Source: Aliiroseovarius salicola (GTDB lineage: Bacteria > Pseudomonadota > Alphaproteobacteria > Rhodobacterales > Rhodobacteraceae). Taken from it: 64,000 nt of DNA. The DNA lies in assembly GCF_027891095.1 (NCBI RefSeq), contig NZ_JAQIIO010000001.1, forward strand, positions 62,001-126,000, read 5' to 3'. Positions 1 through 7,350 of this stretch are shown piece after piece; within the stretch, counting starts at the first letter, position 1; every line of letters begins with the position of its first letter. The position numbers and the translations under genes are program-made. The notes beneath the pieces are model-generated. The model saw only the letters and a list, made by a program, of their open reading frames with translations, had not been told where the DNA came from and did not search any database.

Positions 1-329
1 GCGAGATGGGGGTAGTGCTTTGCTTCAACCGCGTCTGCCACTTCGTCCAGAAACAGGCCCGTAAACGCACCCGCAACCGGCACCATCAGCACTGCCGAGA
101 GCACAATCATCAGAAGGAGCGCCAACCACATGGCGACACCGCCCACAAACGACACCTCTCCCACAAAAGGCAGACTCAAAACGTCGGGCATCAGGAACCC
201 GACCAATGTGACCATACCCCAGCTGATTGCCACCAGAAGGCCCACGGTCAGGCCCAATCCCTTGAGCAGAACATTGCGAAATCGCGGATCGGTCAATTGC
301 CCGACCGAGCGGAAAAAATCGTCAAACAT
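1..329 (-). CDS. EI24 domain (CysZ-like) membrane protein, 3' end outside window
   Basis: Only the first ~109 codons are present; the gene runs off the left edge. The ATG at 327-329 begins MFDDFFRSVGQLTDPRFR, typical of the N-terminus of EI24/CysZ-like proteins, followed by two long hydrophobic segments at about residues 24-48 and 59-90. The family comprises inner-membrane proteins with four or more spans; E. coli CysZ is linked to sulfate uptake, but roles in Rhodobacteraceae are not established. The nitroreductase gene ends 12 bases upstream on the same strand, so the two are probably co-transcribed. The family call rests on this fragment only, and sulfate transport is not claimed. Confidence 0.7.
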   Translation of the reverse strand, partial: MFDDFFRSVGQLTDPRFRNVLLKGLGLTVGLLVAISWGMVTLVGFLMPDVLSLPFVGEVSFVGGVAMWLALLLMIVLSAVLMVPVAGAFTGLFLDEVADAVEAKHYPHL

Positions 330-341
330 CTGTCGCTTACC

Positions 342-920
342 TTATTTCTCCACCCAAGTGGTGATCGCATCAATGTCCGGGCGTGGGCGCTCTGGCGGGG
401 CGATGGTTTCGGTGCCGATATGCACGATGCCCGCGATGCATTCGTGGTCTTCAAGACCCAGCCCATCCCGGATGAAATCGCGATCCAGCGCAGCCCAACC
501 GGTCAGCCAGTTTGCCCCCCAGCCGCTCGCCAACGCGGCATTCAACAGCTGCAAACAAGCCGCCCCCGCCGAATAGGTCTGTTCAATCGCTGGCACCTTC
601 TCAGATGCAACGGGGCTTTCCACCACAACCACCGCAAGGGGCGAGTTGTCATAGGCGTGGCGCTCCTTGGCCACCTTCATCTCGTCGATACCCAGCGCCG
701 CGCCACGTTCGCTGACCAGCGCGCCCAATCGCTCCAGCGCGGGCTTTTCCAGCACGATAAAGCGCCAGGGCTCCAACTTGCCATGATCCGGCGTGCGTCC
801 AGCCGCAGTCAGGATCGGCAACAAATCAGCCCGGTCTGGACCCGGTCCTGTCAACGTCTTGGCAGGCCGCGAACGGCGGGTCAGCAGGAAATCAAGGGCA
901 GCTTGGTTGCGATCAGGCAT
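342..920 (-). CDS. Nitroreductase family protein (YdjA-like)
   Basis: A 192-residue flavin (FMN) oxidoreductase of the nitroreductase fold. Visible family marks are the N-terminal LTRRSRPAKTL segment (the RRS FMN-phosphate contact), APDH-like RTPDHGKLEPWRFIVL near residue 41, and a C-terminal glycine-rich GIVHIGTET. The short length and the PDHGKLEPW motif fit the YdjA branch rather than the longer NfsB type. I chose the ATG at 918-920 because the residues upstream of it (open to 1004) look unlike the family. The protein probably acts as an NAD(P)H-dependent reductase in the cytoplasm; the substrate is unknown. It lies just upstream of the EI24 gene on the same strand. Confidence 0.85.
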   Translation of the reverse strand: MPDRNQAALDFLLTRRSRPAKTLTGPGPDRADLLPILTAAGRTPDHGKLEPWRFIVLEKPALERLGALVSERGAALGIDEMKVAKERHAYDNSPLAVVVVESPVASEKVPAIEQTYSAGAACLQLLNAALASGWGANWLTGWAALDRDFIRDGLGLEDHECIAGIVHIGTETIAPPERPRPDIDAITTWVEK

Positions 921-1097
921 GACATATTTCTCTTTCGTCTGCAGAATTGCCGGCTGGGCCGCAGAACGGCAGGCACCGGGAACATGTCGGGCCTTGTACC
1001 GCATTCGTCAAGATGTAAACCAAATTTACATCCAGAAATCTTGCCCCAAATTCCGCGCGCCCTTGCCCGGTCCGGCAATTTCCGCCACCAAGGCCAT

Positions 1098-1352
1098 ATG
1101 AAGAAAGGCGCCCTCACTCACCTCGCGATCCCCGGCACTTCATTGGCCGTGCGCGTCACTCCAAAAGCGGCGCGCAATGCGGTGGAAGAGGTCGAAGGTG
1201 GCTTGAAAATCAGCGTGACCGCGGTGCCCGAGAATGGCAAAGCCAACAAAGCGGTCGAGAAACTCCTCTCGACCGCCCTGGGCATTTCGAAATCACGCCT
1301 GACACTCACCCAAGGGGCGACGTCACGCGACAAGATCTTTCTGGTGGATTAA
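1098..1352 (+). CDS. DUF167 (YggU) family protein
   Basis: An 84-residue protein beginning at the ATG at 1098. Family marks are RVTPKAARNAV near residue 19 and the strongly conserved VPENGKANKAV at 43-53, followed by GISKSRLTLTQGATSRDK. Proteins of this size and pattern are the DUF167/YggU family (E. coli YggU), whose function is still unclear. The reading frame is open far upstream, but that part is the antisense of the nitroreductase gene. Its TAA stop overlaps the stop of the convergent DUF805 gene by three bases (TTAA at 1349-1352), so there is no room for a terminator between them. Confidence 0.85.
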   Translation: MKKGALTHLAIPGTSLAVRVTPKAARNAVEEVEGGLKISVTAVPENGKANKAVEKLLSTALGISKSRLTLTQGATSRDKIFLVD

Positions 1353-1807
1353 TTGTCCACGCGGGGAATTGAAGACGGTGCGTAGTCATACCCCGCATCA
1401 CCGCCTTCATCCCCACCAAGCGGGTCCGGACCATAGCGGTTTGCACCGCGCGTGCCTTCGGTCACGAACCAGAACAGAAGCAACAGGAAGCCAAGGACCG
1501 GCACCAGCACGATCCAATACCACCAGCCGGTGCGGTCTTTGTCGTGCAACCGACGCACAGCAACCGAAATGGCCGGAAGGAAGGTCGCAAGGGCAAAGAG
1601 ACCGGACAGGATCGGCATGTTCGTCTGGGCCTCAAACCCGCCTTCCATCGTGGTCACGGTGCCAAACACAACGCTGTCCACCATCGACAGAATGATCTGT
1701 CCGCCCCAAACAAAAAGCGCAAACCACCAGAACTCTGACCGCGCGGCCCGACCTTGGAAAGTTACGTATTTGGAGAAACAGGTTTTGATCGCGGTTTGAA
1801 AATTCAC
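1349..1807 (-). CDS. DUF805 domain membrane protein
   Basis: A 152-residue inner-membrane protein. The N-terminal FQGRAARSEFWWFALF is the DUF805 signature (the R-S-E-[FY]-W motif), followed by hydrophobic segments at about residues 26-47 and 70-85, the RRLHDKDRTGWWYW motif near 87-100, and another span at about 100-118. The tail is acidic and glycine-rich. The family function is unknown; members occur widely as small membrane proteins. It starts 5 bases after the plsY stop on the same strand, so it is likely the distal gene of a pyrC-plsY-DUF805 run. Confidence 0.88.
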   Translation of the reverse strand: MNFQTAIKTCFSKYVTFQGRAARSEFWWFALFVWGGQIILSMVDSVVFGTVTTMEGGFEAQTNMPILSGLFALATFLPAISVAVRRLHDKDRTGWWYWIVLVPVLGFLLLLFWFVTEGTRGANRYGPDPLGGDEGGDAGYDYAPSSIPRVDN

Positions 1808-1812
1808 GTCAT

Positions 1813-2421
1813 CTACTCCTTTTTGCCAATCTTCGGCTCTTCACCCTTCAGAATACGTGTGATGTTCGCCTTGTGACGGTAGAAAATCAAGACAGCCAGT
1901 GCTGCCGCGAGAAACGTAAGGCTGCCCTTGCCCAGAAGAAGTGCCACCATTGGTGACAGTGCAGCGGCCACCAGTGCCGACAGGCTTGAAATACGAAAGA
2001 TTACCGCTGTGACCAGCCACGCACCGCAGGCCGCCAGCCCCAATGGGAACGACAGCGCCAGCATCGTGCCCAGCCAGGTCGCCACGCCCTTACCGCCTTT
2101 GAACCGCAGAAATACAGGAAAACAGTGCCCAAGAAAGGCAAAGAACCCGGCCACTTGCGCCGCATCTTCTCCAATCAGGAAACGCGCAATCAGAACCGCC
2201 GCCCCCCCTTTGCCCGCATCGCCAATCAGCGTCAGAAATGCCGCCAGCTTATTTCCGGTGCGCAACACATTGGTGGCGCCGATATTGCCCGACCCGATCT
2301 GGCGCAAATCCCCCAATCCAAACAGCCGTGCAATCACGATGCCAAACGGGATCGAGCCCAGCAAATAGCCCAATACGGCCACAAGGATCAGGGCGACCGG
2401 CGCCGAAGTGATGTCAGGCAT
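1813..2421 (-). CDS. plsY: Glycerol-3-phosphate acyltransferase PlsY
   Basis: A 202-residue integral membrane enzyme that transfers the acyl group of acyl-phosphate to the 1-position of glycerol-3-phosphate, the first step of phospholipid synthesis. The three PlsY loops are visible: GSIPFG near residue 22, IGSGNIGATNVLRTG at 42-56 and FKGGKGVATWLG at about 107-118. Five hydrophobic segments match the known topology and the length is normal. The gene follows the pyrC homologue on the same strand with a 130-base gap that holds an interspersed element, and is followed by DUF805. The pyrC-plsY neighbourhood is common in this group (general knowledge). Confidence 0.95.
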   Translation of the reverse strand: MPDITSAPVALILVAVLGYLLGSIPFGIVIARLFGLGDLRQIGSGNIGATNVLRTGNKLAAFLTLIGDAGKGGAAVLIARFLIGEDAAQVAGFFAFLGHCFPVFLRFKGGKGVATWLGTMLALSFPLGLAACGAWLVTAVIFRISSLSALVAAALSPMVALLLGKGSLTFLAAALAVLIFYRHKANITRILKGEEPKIGKKE

Positions 2422-2492
2422 GGTGGTTCCTTTGTTTCAGATCTTATCAGTGGCACAAGGCAAGCGCGTCTTACAACCCAAAGCCTGACGCC

Positions 2493-2551
2493 CTTTTTCT
2501 TGCCTAAAATACCTCGGGGTGAGCGGCAGAGCCGCGAGGGGCGGCGCCCCT
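2493..2551 (+). repeat. Interspersed GC-rich element, copy a
   Basis: Read on the plus strand: a T-run and CTTGCC, AAAATACCTCGGGGTGAGC, a short palindrome (GGCAGAGCC), then GCGAGGGGC-GGC-GCCCC. It abuts the stop codon of the pyrC homologue, on the minus strand, and forms two GC-rich hairpins. The same architecture recurs about ten times in this window, mostly after gene ends, which suggests a terminator-like or REP-like unit. Confidence 0.75.
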
Positions 2552-3814
2552 TCACCCGTCAAAGACACTCTCACCCGCCACCCAGGTGCCAATCACACGG
2601 CCTTCCATGCGGGCCCCGTCAAAGGGAGTATTTTTCGACTTGGACCTTAACTTTGACCGATCGAGCACAAACGGCGCATCCGGATCAAAAAGCACAAGAT
2701 CGGCCGGCGCCCCTTCGTCCAGACGCCCCCCGGGCAGGCCCAACAGCTTGGCAGGATTGAGCGACATGGCCCGCCAGATGGTCGGAAGGTCAATCAGCCC
2801 CGAATGCACCACACGCATCGCCGCTGGCAGCAGGGTTTCAAGACCCACGGCCCCTGAAGCGGCTTCTTCAAATGGCAGGCGTTTGCTTTCCTCATCCTGC
2901 GGAGTGTGGAAGCTCGACACCACGTCGATCAACCCCGAGGCCACCGCTTCGATCATTGCCAGCCGGTCCTCTTCCGCGCGCAGCGGGGGCTTCAGCTTGA
3001 AGAAGGTTCGATAGTCGCCCACGTCCAGCTCGTTCAGGCAGAGATGGTGAATGTTTACACCGGCGGTTACGTTCAGACCTGCCTCTTTGGCGCGGTTCAG
3101 CGCTGGCAGGGTCTTTGCTGTCGACAGGCTGTCGGCGTGGTAACGCACGCCGGTCATTTCCACGAGGGCCAAATCCCGCTCCAATCCCATCCGTTCCGCC
3201 ATCGGCGACACGGCAGGCAGGCCGCGCAGGCTTGCAAATTTGCCCGAGGTCACGGCGGCCCCCTTCGAAAGGGTCGGCTCTTGCGGGTGGCCAATGATCA
3301 ACGCGCCCAGCGACTTGGCATAGGTCATCGCGCGGGAATAGACCTTGGGGTCGGTCACGACATGATCACAGTCGGTAAAGGCAACAGCACCGGCATCAAG
3401 CATGAAACCCATCTCAACCATCTCGCGCCCGGCGCGTTCTTTGGTGAGAGCGGCAAGAGCGACCACATTCACCGGAGCCACTTCCGCCGCCCGGCGGGTG
3501 GCAAAAGCGAGCGTTTCCGGCGTGTCCACGGCAGGGGTGGTATCGGGGCGAATGACCATCGTGGTCACGCCACCGGCTGCTGCGGCTGCGCCCGCGGTGC
3601 GAAAGCTTTCCTTGTGGCGCTCGCCCGGTTCGCCGATTTTCACACCCATATCGATGAGGCCGGGGGCAAGACATTTTCCACCGCAATCGATCACCTCGCC
3701 TTTCGGTTTCTTGTTGATCGACTTGATCACTCCATCTTCGACCGTCAATGAGCCCAGCGCATCCTCGCCGGTTTCCGGGTTGATCAGGCGGGCATTGGTG
3801 AAAGTGGTGGTCAT
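2552..3814 (-). CDS. pyrC: Dihydroorotase homologue (PyrC family), apparently lacking metal ligands (PyrC'/PyrX-like)
   Basis: A 420-residue amidohydrolase-fold protein clearly related to dihydroorotase (PGLIDMGVKIGEPGERHKES at 51-70, NIHHLCLNELD near 254, LKPPLRAEEDR near 274, SLNPAKLLGLPGG in the C-terminal part). The active residues are altered: the HxH metal motif reads G57-V-K59, the conserved His of HVST is replaced in YHADSLST (225-232), and the TDHAPH catalytic Asp region reads SSFHTP (300-305). Only His176 (GHPQEP) looks retained. Such inactive homologues (PyrC'/PyrX) are known in other bacteria as structural partners of aspartate carbamoyltransferase. With pyrB nearby on the same strand, a structural role is the likelier reading; a true dihydroorotase should exist elsewhere. 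Confidence 0.85.
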   Translation of the reverse strand: MTTTFTNARLINPETGEDALGSLTVEDGVIKSINKKPKGEVIDCGGKCLAPGLIDMGVKIGEPGERHKESFRTAGAAAAAGGVTTMVIRPDTTPAVDTPETLAFATRRAAEVAPVNVVALAALTKERAGREMVEMGFMLDAGAVAFTDCDHVVTDPKVYSRAMTYAKSLGALIIGHPQEPTLSKGAAVTSGKFASLRGLPAVSPMAERMGLERDLALVEMTGVRYHADSLSTAKTLPALNRAKEAGLNVTAGVNIHHLCLNELDVGDYRTFFKLKPPLRAEEDRLAMIEAVASGLIDVVSSFHTPQDEESKRLPFEEAASGAVGLETLLPAAMRVVHSGLIDLPTIWRAMSLNPAKLLGLPGGRLDEGAPADLVLFDPDAPFVLDRSKLRSKSKNTPFDGARMEGRVIGTWVAGESVFDG

Positions 3815-3928
3815 CGAAGCAGTCCCTTTGGCATGGGGTTTGGTTGCAAATGTCCTAATGTGTTTTGGCGGGCGTTTCTACAGAGAGTTTATGGGCGGTG
3901 GATCTCTGAGGGAAAGATACTTCTGACA

Positions 3929-3951
3929 GGGATATTTTCGAACCAAAGATG
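3929..3951 (-). repeat. Partial interspersed element (GGGATATTTTCGAACCAAAG), copy k
   Basis: Matches only the GGGATATTTNCGACCAGAAA end of the element family seen at 39177-39237. The GC hairpin half is missing. It may be a decayed copy or an independent short motif. Confidence 0.4.
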
Positions 3952-4016
3952 AGGGGAAACTGCCGGCGATTTTTTACCTCTGACTAAGGATTCTGACAGA
4001 GTTTGGGAAACCTATA

Positions 4017-4056
4017 GATGCCGATTAGATGCCGATTGATGCCGATTGATGCCGAG
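4017..4056. repeat. Short tandem repeat of GATGCCGATT, about 3.5 copies
   Basis: Units begin at 4017 (with one extra A), 4028 and 4038, and a partial unit at 4048. It sits between the secreted-protein gene and the pyrC homologue. Decamer arrays of this size can change in length by slippage; no function is evident. Confidence 0.75.
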
Positions 4057-4151
4057 ATTTCAGATTGAATCCTCTGACCGCAATGAGCCCAAACAAACCA
4101 GATATCTCCTATTATCGAACGTCTTTTTGCAAGGTAGGAAAACACTTTCTT

Positions 4152-4895
4152 CTATCCCGTTAATTCAATCTCACACCGCTTAAGATTCGGATGGTTTTGC
4201 AGTAATTGCGGAAACTCAGCAGGACCCTCAGGTATCAGTTTGCCGGTGATGTCTATGCAGGTGGCAATCTCAAGCATTCGCTGAGCTATGTCCGCAAAGT
4301 TTTGCCCGTATTCCGTGACCAAACCGGGGAGGATACGGAATCCATTCAAGACGATGTTCGTGTCGTAGGGATAGACGACCACTACGCTACAACTGTCCAA
4401 CTCACCAGGTTGAATACGTTGCGGTTGGAGTTCGCATCGAAAGCCGTGCTCAATCTCTGCGTTTTTCGGTAGAAACTTCAACGTATAAAAGCCATTCCAA
4501 TAGGTGTCGTAGCCTTCGACCTGTAGGAATGGGTCATTCACTAAGTCGAAGAAGCAATGACTACAGTCTCGAGAAGGAATGGGCGTCAATGCCATTTGTA
4601 AGGCTAGATACCGAGCTCCGGTAAAACTCTGATCTCTGGTGCGACGTATGACGAAGTCCTGATACTTCAAAACCGGGTCATTATCCAAAAATTCCCGCAG
4701 CCAAATTGACGAGCGGACCCCGAAGTGAGTGGAGAAATCCACGTTCGCTTTTGGCCATTGGTGAAGCTCTCCCAACAAGAACTCACGTGTCTGAACGTGA
4801 ATCACGCCGTTGTCCAAATGGTTTTCGCGATCTTCGTGAGCCAGCACCGTCGCCGGGACGAGCAATAACGCAATCAGCACAAAAGTTTTCATCAA
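4152..4895 (-). CDS. Hypothetical secreted protein
   Basis: A 247-residue protein I do not recognise. It starts with a clear Sec signal peptide (MMKTFVLIALLLVPATVLAH, cleavage likely after VLA), so it is exported. The mature part has several cysteines (CSHCFFD near 136, FRCELQ, DSCSVVVV, ATCIDITG, KRCEIEL), which suggests disulfides in the periplasm. There are no further membrane segments and no catalytic motif I can name. Base composition is visibly more A/T-rich than the neighbours, and the gene sits alone between the pyrB cluster and the pyrC homologue with a tandem repeat downstream, so it may be an acquired insertion. The start is the ATG at 4893-4895; a second in-frame ATG follows directly. 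Confidence 0.6.
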   Translation of the reverse strand: MMKTFVLIALLLVPATVLAHEDRENHLDNGVIHVQTREFLLGELHQWPKANVDFSTHFGVRSSIWLREFLDNDPVLKYQDFVIRRTRDQSFTGARYLALQMALTPIPSRDCSHCFFDLVNDPFLQVEGYDTYWNGFYTLKFLPKNAEIEHGFRCELQPQRIQPGELDSCSVVVVYPYDTNIVLNGFRILPGLVTEYGQNFADIAQRMLEIATCIDITGKLIPEGPAEFPQLLQNHPNLKRCEIELTG

Positions 4896-5066
4896 ACCCT
4901 CAGATCAACACGCCGTTGGTTGCCAAGATCACGCCGGTTTCCGGCTGTTCCAAAGTCATCAGAGTAGAAGCAGACATTTGCGGCAATATTGTGAACGGCA
5001 GTTTCGTCCGCAAGGCAGCCGTTGCCGCTGTTCTATTGGAACAACCGCGTTCGCAGCGGTGTCCGA

Positions 5067-5519
5067 TCAAGCCCCACGCGCCCGATCAATCTGCGCCTTC
5101 GTCTCTTTCGCATCCGCCTGGTATTTCAGCATGTGCTTGTCACCGGCGATAGTCACCACTTGGGCGGCGGTGAAGATTGTGTTCACGGCGGTGATATTGT
5201 CCATAAGGATCCCTGACCCGGTCGGGCCAATCAGGCGGCGGTTGGTGAGGGTCCAGATGAACCCGGTCTGCTCTTTGATCAGGTAGACTCCGCGAATGGT
5301 GATCGCGGCCACAGCTCCAACCACCCCGGTCCACGCATGGGCATTTCCCATCGCCATCAGCACAACCACCATCAGCACCGACCCAAGTGCCGCAAGCATG
5401 ACATGTTCTTTGACATAGGTGGTGCGGTTGCCCTGAAAGCGCGCGATCACCTCTTCGCCCAGATCAAGATCGGGGGTGGTTTGATCCTCAAGTCTTGGTT
5501 CCAGTTTCATTTCAGCCAT
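5067..5519 (-). CDS. PH-domain-like small membrane protein, distal partner of the pyrB cluster
   Basis: A 150-residue protein with two hydrophobic segments at about residues 39-73. Around them lie a LGEEVIARFQGNRTTYVKEH segment and a WTLTNRRLIGPTG segment; the latter is the W-x-LTNRR hallmark of bacterial PH-like (bPH2/YdbT-type) domains. The ATG at 5517-5519 overlaps the stop of the preceding gene by 8 bases (ATGGCTGA), so the two are translationally coupled. The preceding gene encodes a protein of the same layout, so they look like a tandem duplication or a heteromeric pair. The function is unknown. Confidence 0.75.
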   Translation of the reverse strand: MAEMKLEPRLEDQTTPDLDLGEEVIARFQGNRTTYVKEHVMLAALGSVLMVVVLMAMGNAHAWTGVVGAVAAITIRGVYLIKEQTGFIWTLTNRRLIGPTGSGILMDNITAVNTIFTAAQVVTIAGDKHMLKYQADAKETKAQIDRARGA

Positions 5520-5970
5520 GCTCCGCGCCTTCGCTCTCAAGCGTTTTTTTCAGTTCTTCGGTCAGATCGCTGGGGGCATCTGTATCCAGCCGTTGAGTGG
5601 CAATTGCATTGCCCCGCCGGATCGTAACCACGACCGCGTGCGGCATGGGCTTGACTGCCGCAACACTGTCGCGCCCAAATCGCATCCCTTTGCGCAAATG
5701 AAGCGCGCGGTCGGTCAAAGCCCAATCCCCCTGATGACGAAGCCCCAGCATGAAAGCAGCAAAAGCGAGGTAAAATATCAGCGCAAAGACGGGCACCAAG
5801 GACCAGCTGAACAGCCCGACGAAACTGCCGAGCACGCCGTAGACCGCGGTGGTGCCAAGTGTCGTGTAAACGGCAATTCTGAGCGCGGTTTCGCGCCGGG
5901 CTTCGCCTCGAAGGATCACCTCTTCGCCCTCATCCAGCGACAGCCAGTCTTTTGCGGCTCGCTTAGGCAT
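5512..5970 (-). CDS. PH-domain-like small membrane protein, proximal partner of the pyrB cluster
   Basis: A 152-residue protein: an acidic [19 protein letters not shown] segment, two hydrophobic spans at about residues 32-75, a [17 protein letters not shown] segment (bPH2-like W-x-LT-[ND]-R motif), a short VVVTIRRGN strand, and a helical tail. The ATG at 5968-5970 overlaps the pyrB stop by 8 bases (ATGCCTAA), so it is translated from the pyrB transcript. Its layout matches the downstream 5067-5519 protein. Coupling to pyrB may be only a matter of operon history; no link with pyrimidine synthesis can be read from the sequence. Confidence 0.75.
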   Translation of the reverse strand: MPKRAAKDWLSLDEGEEVILRGEARRETALRIAVYTTLGTTAVYGVLGSFVGLFSWSLVPVFALIFYLAFAAFMLGLRHQGDWALTDRALHLRKGMRFGRDSVAAVKPMPHAVVVTIRRGNAIATQRLDTDAPSDLTEELKKTLESEGAEHG

Positions 5971-6928
5971 AGGTTTCTTTCTCGGCCTGTTCCTGGGCGA
6001 TGATCCGGTGGTTGCGGGCCAAGAGGTCCATCGCGGCCATGCGCACGGCCACGCCCATTTCGACCTGTTCCTGAATGACGGATCGGTTGATGTCGTCGGC
6101 AATGGTCCCGTCAATCTCCACCCCCCGGTTCATCGGACCGGGGTGCATGACAATCGCGTCATCCTTGGCATTAGCAAGCTTTTCGGCGTCCAGCCCATAG
6201 CGGTGGTAATATTCCCTCTCGGATGGGATAAACCCGCCATCCATACGCTCTTTCTGAAGCCGCAGCATCATCACGACGTCGGCGTCTTTCAGACCCTCAT
6301 TCATGTCATGAGACACCTCAACCCCGAACTGGTCGATCTGGCTGGGCATCAGGGTAGGTGGTCCGACAAGGCGCACACGGTTTTCCATTTTCCCCAGCAG
6401 GATCAGGTTCGAACGCGCCACGCGCGAATGGGCGATGTCACCGCAAATCGCGATGGTCAGACGGTGTAGGCGGCCTTTTTCGCGCCGGATCGTCAGCGCA
6501 TCCAAAAGCGCCTGCGTCGGATGTTCGTGCTTGCCGTCGCCCGCATTCAAGACCGCGCAGTTCACCTTCTGCGCCAAGAGGTCCACCGCGCCGGAATGCG
6601 GGTGACGCACAACCAGCAGGTCAGGATGCATGGCATTCAGCGTCAGCGCGGTATCGATCAGGGTTTCGCCTTTTTTGATCGAACTGGCCTGCATCGCCAT
6701 GTTCATAACATCCGCGCCCAACCGCTTGCCAGCAATCTCAAACGACGCCTGCGTGCGTGTGGAGTTTTCAAAAAACATGTTGATCTGCGTGAGCCCCTTG
6801 AGCGCATCAGAATGTTTCACCTGCCGGCGATTAAGCTCTACATATTCATCCGCAAGATCGAGGATGGCTTTGATTTCCTCGGGGTGCAGATGCTCGATGC
6901 CCAGAAGATGGCGCTGGCGAAATGTCAT
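5963..6928 (-). CDS. pyrB: Aspartate carbamoyltransferase catalytic subunit
   Basis: A 321-residue enzyme that joins carbamoyl phosphate and aspartate in pyrimidine synthesis. Visible motifs are the carbamoyl-phosphate loop [19 protein letters not shown] near residue 54, [12 protein letters not shown] at about 138-149, the aspartate-binding LRLQKERM region near 225, and the C-terminal [12 protein letters not shown] near 265. The length is normal for a catalytic chain and the ATG at 6926-6928 gives the usual family N-terminus. No pyrI is present; the pyrC homologue about 2.1 kb downstream on the same strand, with ligands lost, may take the place of a structural partner. It heads a coupled operon with two small membrane proteins. 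Confidence 0.96.
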   Translation of the reverse strand: MTFRQRHLLGIEHLHPEEIKAILDLADEYVELNRRQVKHSDALKGLTQINMFFENSTRTQASFEIAGKRLGADVMNMAMQASSIKKGETLIDTALTLNAMHPDLLVVRHPHSGAVDLLAQKVNCAVLNAGDGKHEHPTQALLDALTIRREKGRLHRLTIAICGDIAHSRVARSNLILLGKMENRVRLVGPPTLMPSQIDQFGVEVSHDMNEGLKDADVVMMLRLQKERMDGGFIPSEREYYHRYGLDAEKLANAKDDAIVMHPGPMNRGVEIDGTIADDINRSVIQEQVEMGVAVRMAAMDLLARNHRIIAQEQAEKETYA

Positions 6929-6967
6929 GGGGGCCTCCGGTCCGTGTCTTCCTGCGTGTCTGGGCCG

Positions 6968-6996
6968 GTTATATGGGCGGGCGAGCGCGACGTCTA
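6968..6996 (-). promoter_or_regulatory. Candidate sigma-70 promoter of pyrB
   Basis: On the minus strand TAGACG (6991-6996) and TATAAC (6968-6973) are separated by 17 bases. Four of six -35 bases and most -10 bases match the consensus. It would give a leader of about 30 bases before the pyrB ATG. This is a motif-based prediction only. Confidence 0.45.
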
Positions 6997-7047
6997 TCCT
7001 GCATTGCCCATGGGGTGAGGGCTTTGCGGCACCGGAAGCGATTAATT

Positions 7048-7111
7048 CTAGAAAACTAGAAAACTAGAAAACTAGAAAACTAGAAAACTAGAAAACTAGA
7101 AAACTAGAAAA
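7048..7111. repeat. Microsatellite: eight perfect CTAGAAAA units
   Basis: Eight uninterrupted 8-base units with no mismatch, in an otherwise GC-rich region. The array lies about 50 bases upstream of the candidate pyrB -35 box and about 240 bases before the UDG start. Perfect arrays of this type are prone to slipped-strand length change and alter promoter spacing in known phase-variable systems; here that is only a possibility. Confidence 0.95.
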
Positions 7112-7350
7112 GAGGAGCCAGACCCGCCCGCGCTGGTCAAGCCGTTCTCCTGGAAAACACGCGTCCATGTTTACCACCTTTCAACCAAAATCGTTGCTTC
7201 CAGCCTGTTGCCCGCACGGAATGCTCTCACAGCCTTCCCGATCCCACCGGGAATTTTGATCAGAGAAAGCCCCAGAGCAACCGGGCACTTTGGCACTCCA
7301 AGTCGCAACACCCGTTGCCCCTGCCTTTCCCACCGCCTACCCTGCATCTC

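Larger units (their letters stand above)
3815..4151. other. 337-base gap upstream of the pyrC homologue
   Basis: No convincing gene. It holds the presumed pyrC promoter region (not resolved), a partial copy of the interspersed element at 3929-3951, and a short decamer tandem repeat at 4017-4056. The region is less GC-rich than its surroundings. Confidence 0.5.
6929..7350. other. 421-base divergent region between pyrB and the UDG gene
   Basis: Holds the candidate pyrB promoter (6968-6996) and an array of eight CTAGAAAA units (7048-7111). The rest, 7112-7350, shows no gene, hairpin or clear promoter that I can support. Confidence 0.6.

Noticed and set aside
6-1097. Long plus-strand open frame ahead of the DUF167 gene
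   Set aside because: It is antisense to the EI24 and nitroreductase genes and has His/Gln/Arg-rich, non-protein-like composition; only the last 84 codons are real.
2906-3751. 281-codon frame opposite the pyrC homologue
   Set aside because: A shadow of a conserved gene, with no family features.
4960-5050. Possible gene remnant (GCAGACATTTGCGG...) upstream of the lone secreted-protein gene
   Set aside because: Short and without any open frame; resemblance to other intergenic remnants could be chance.
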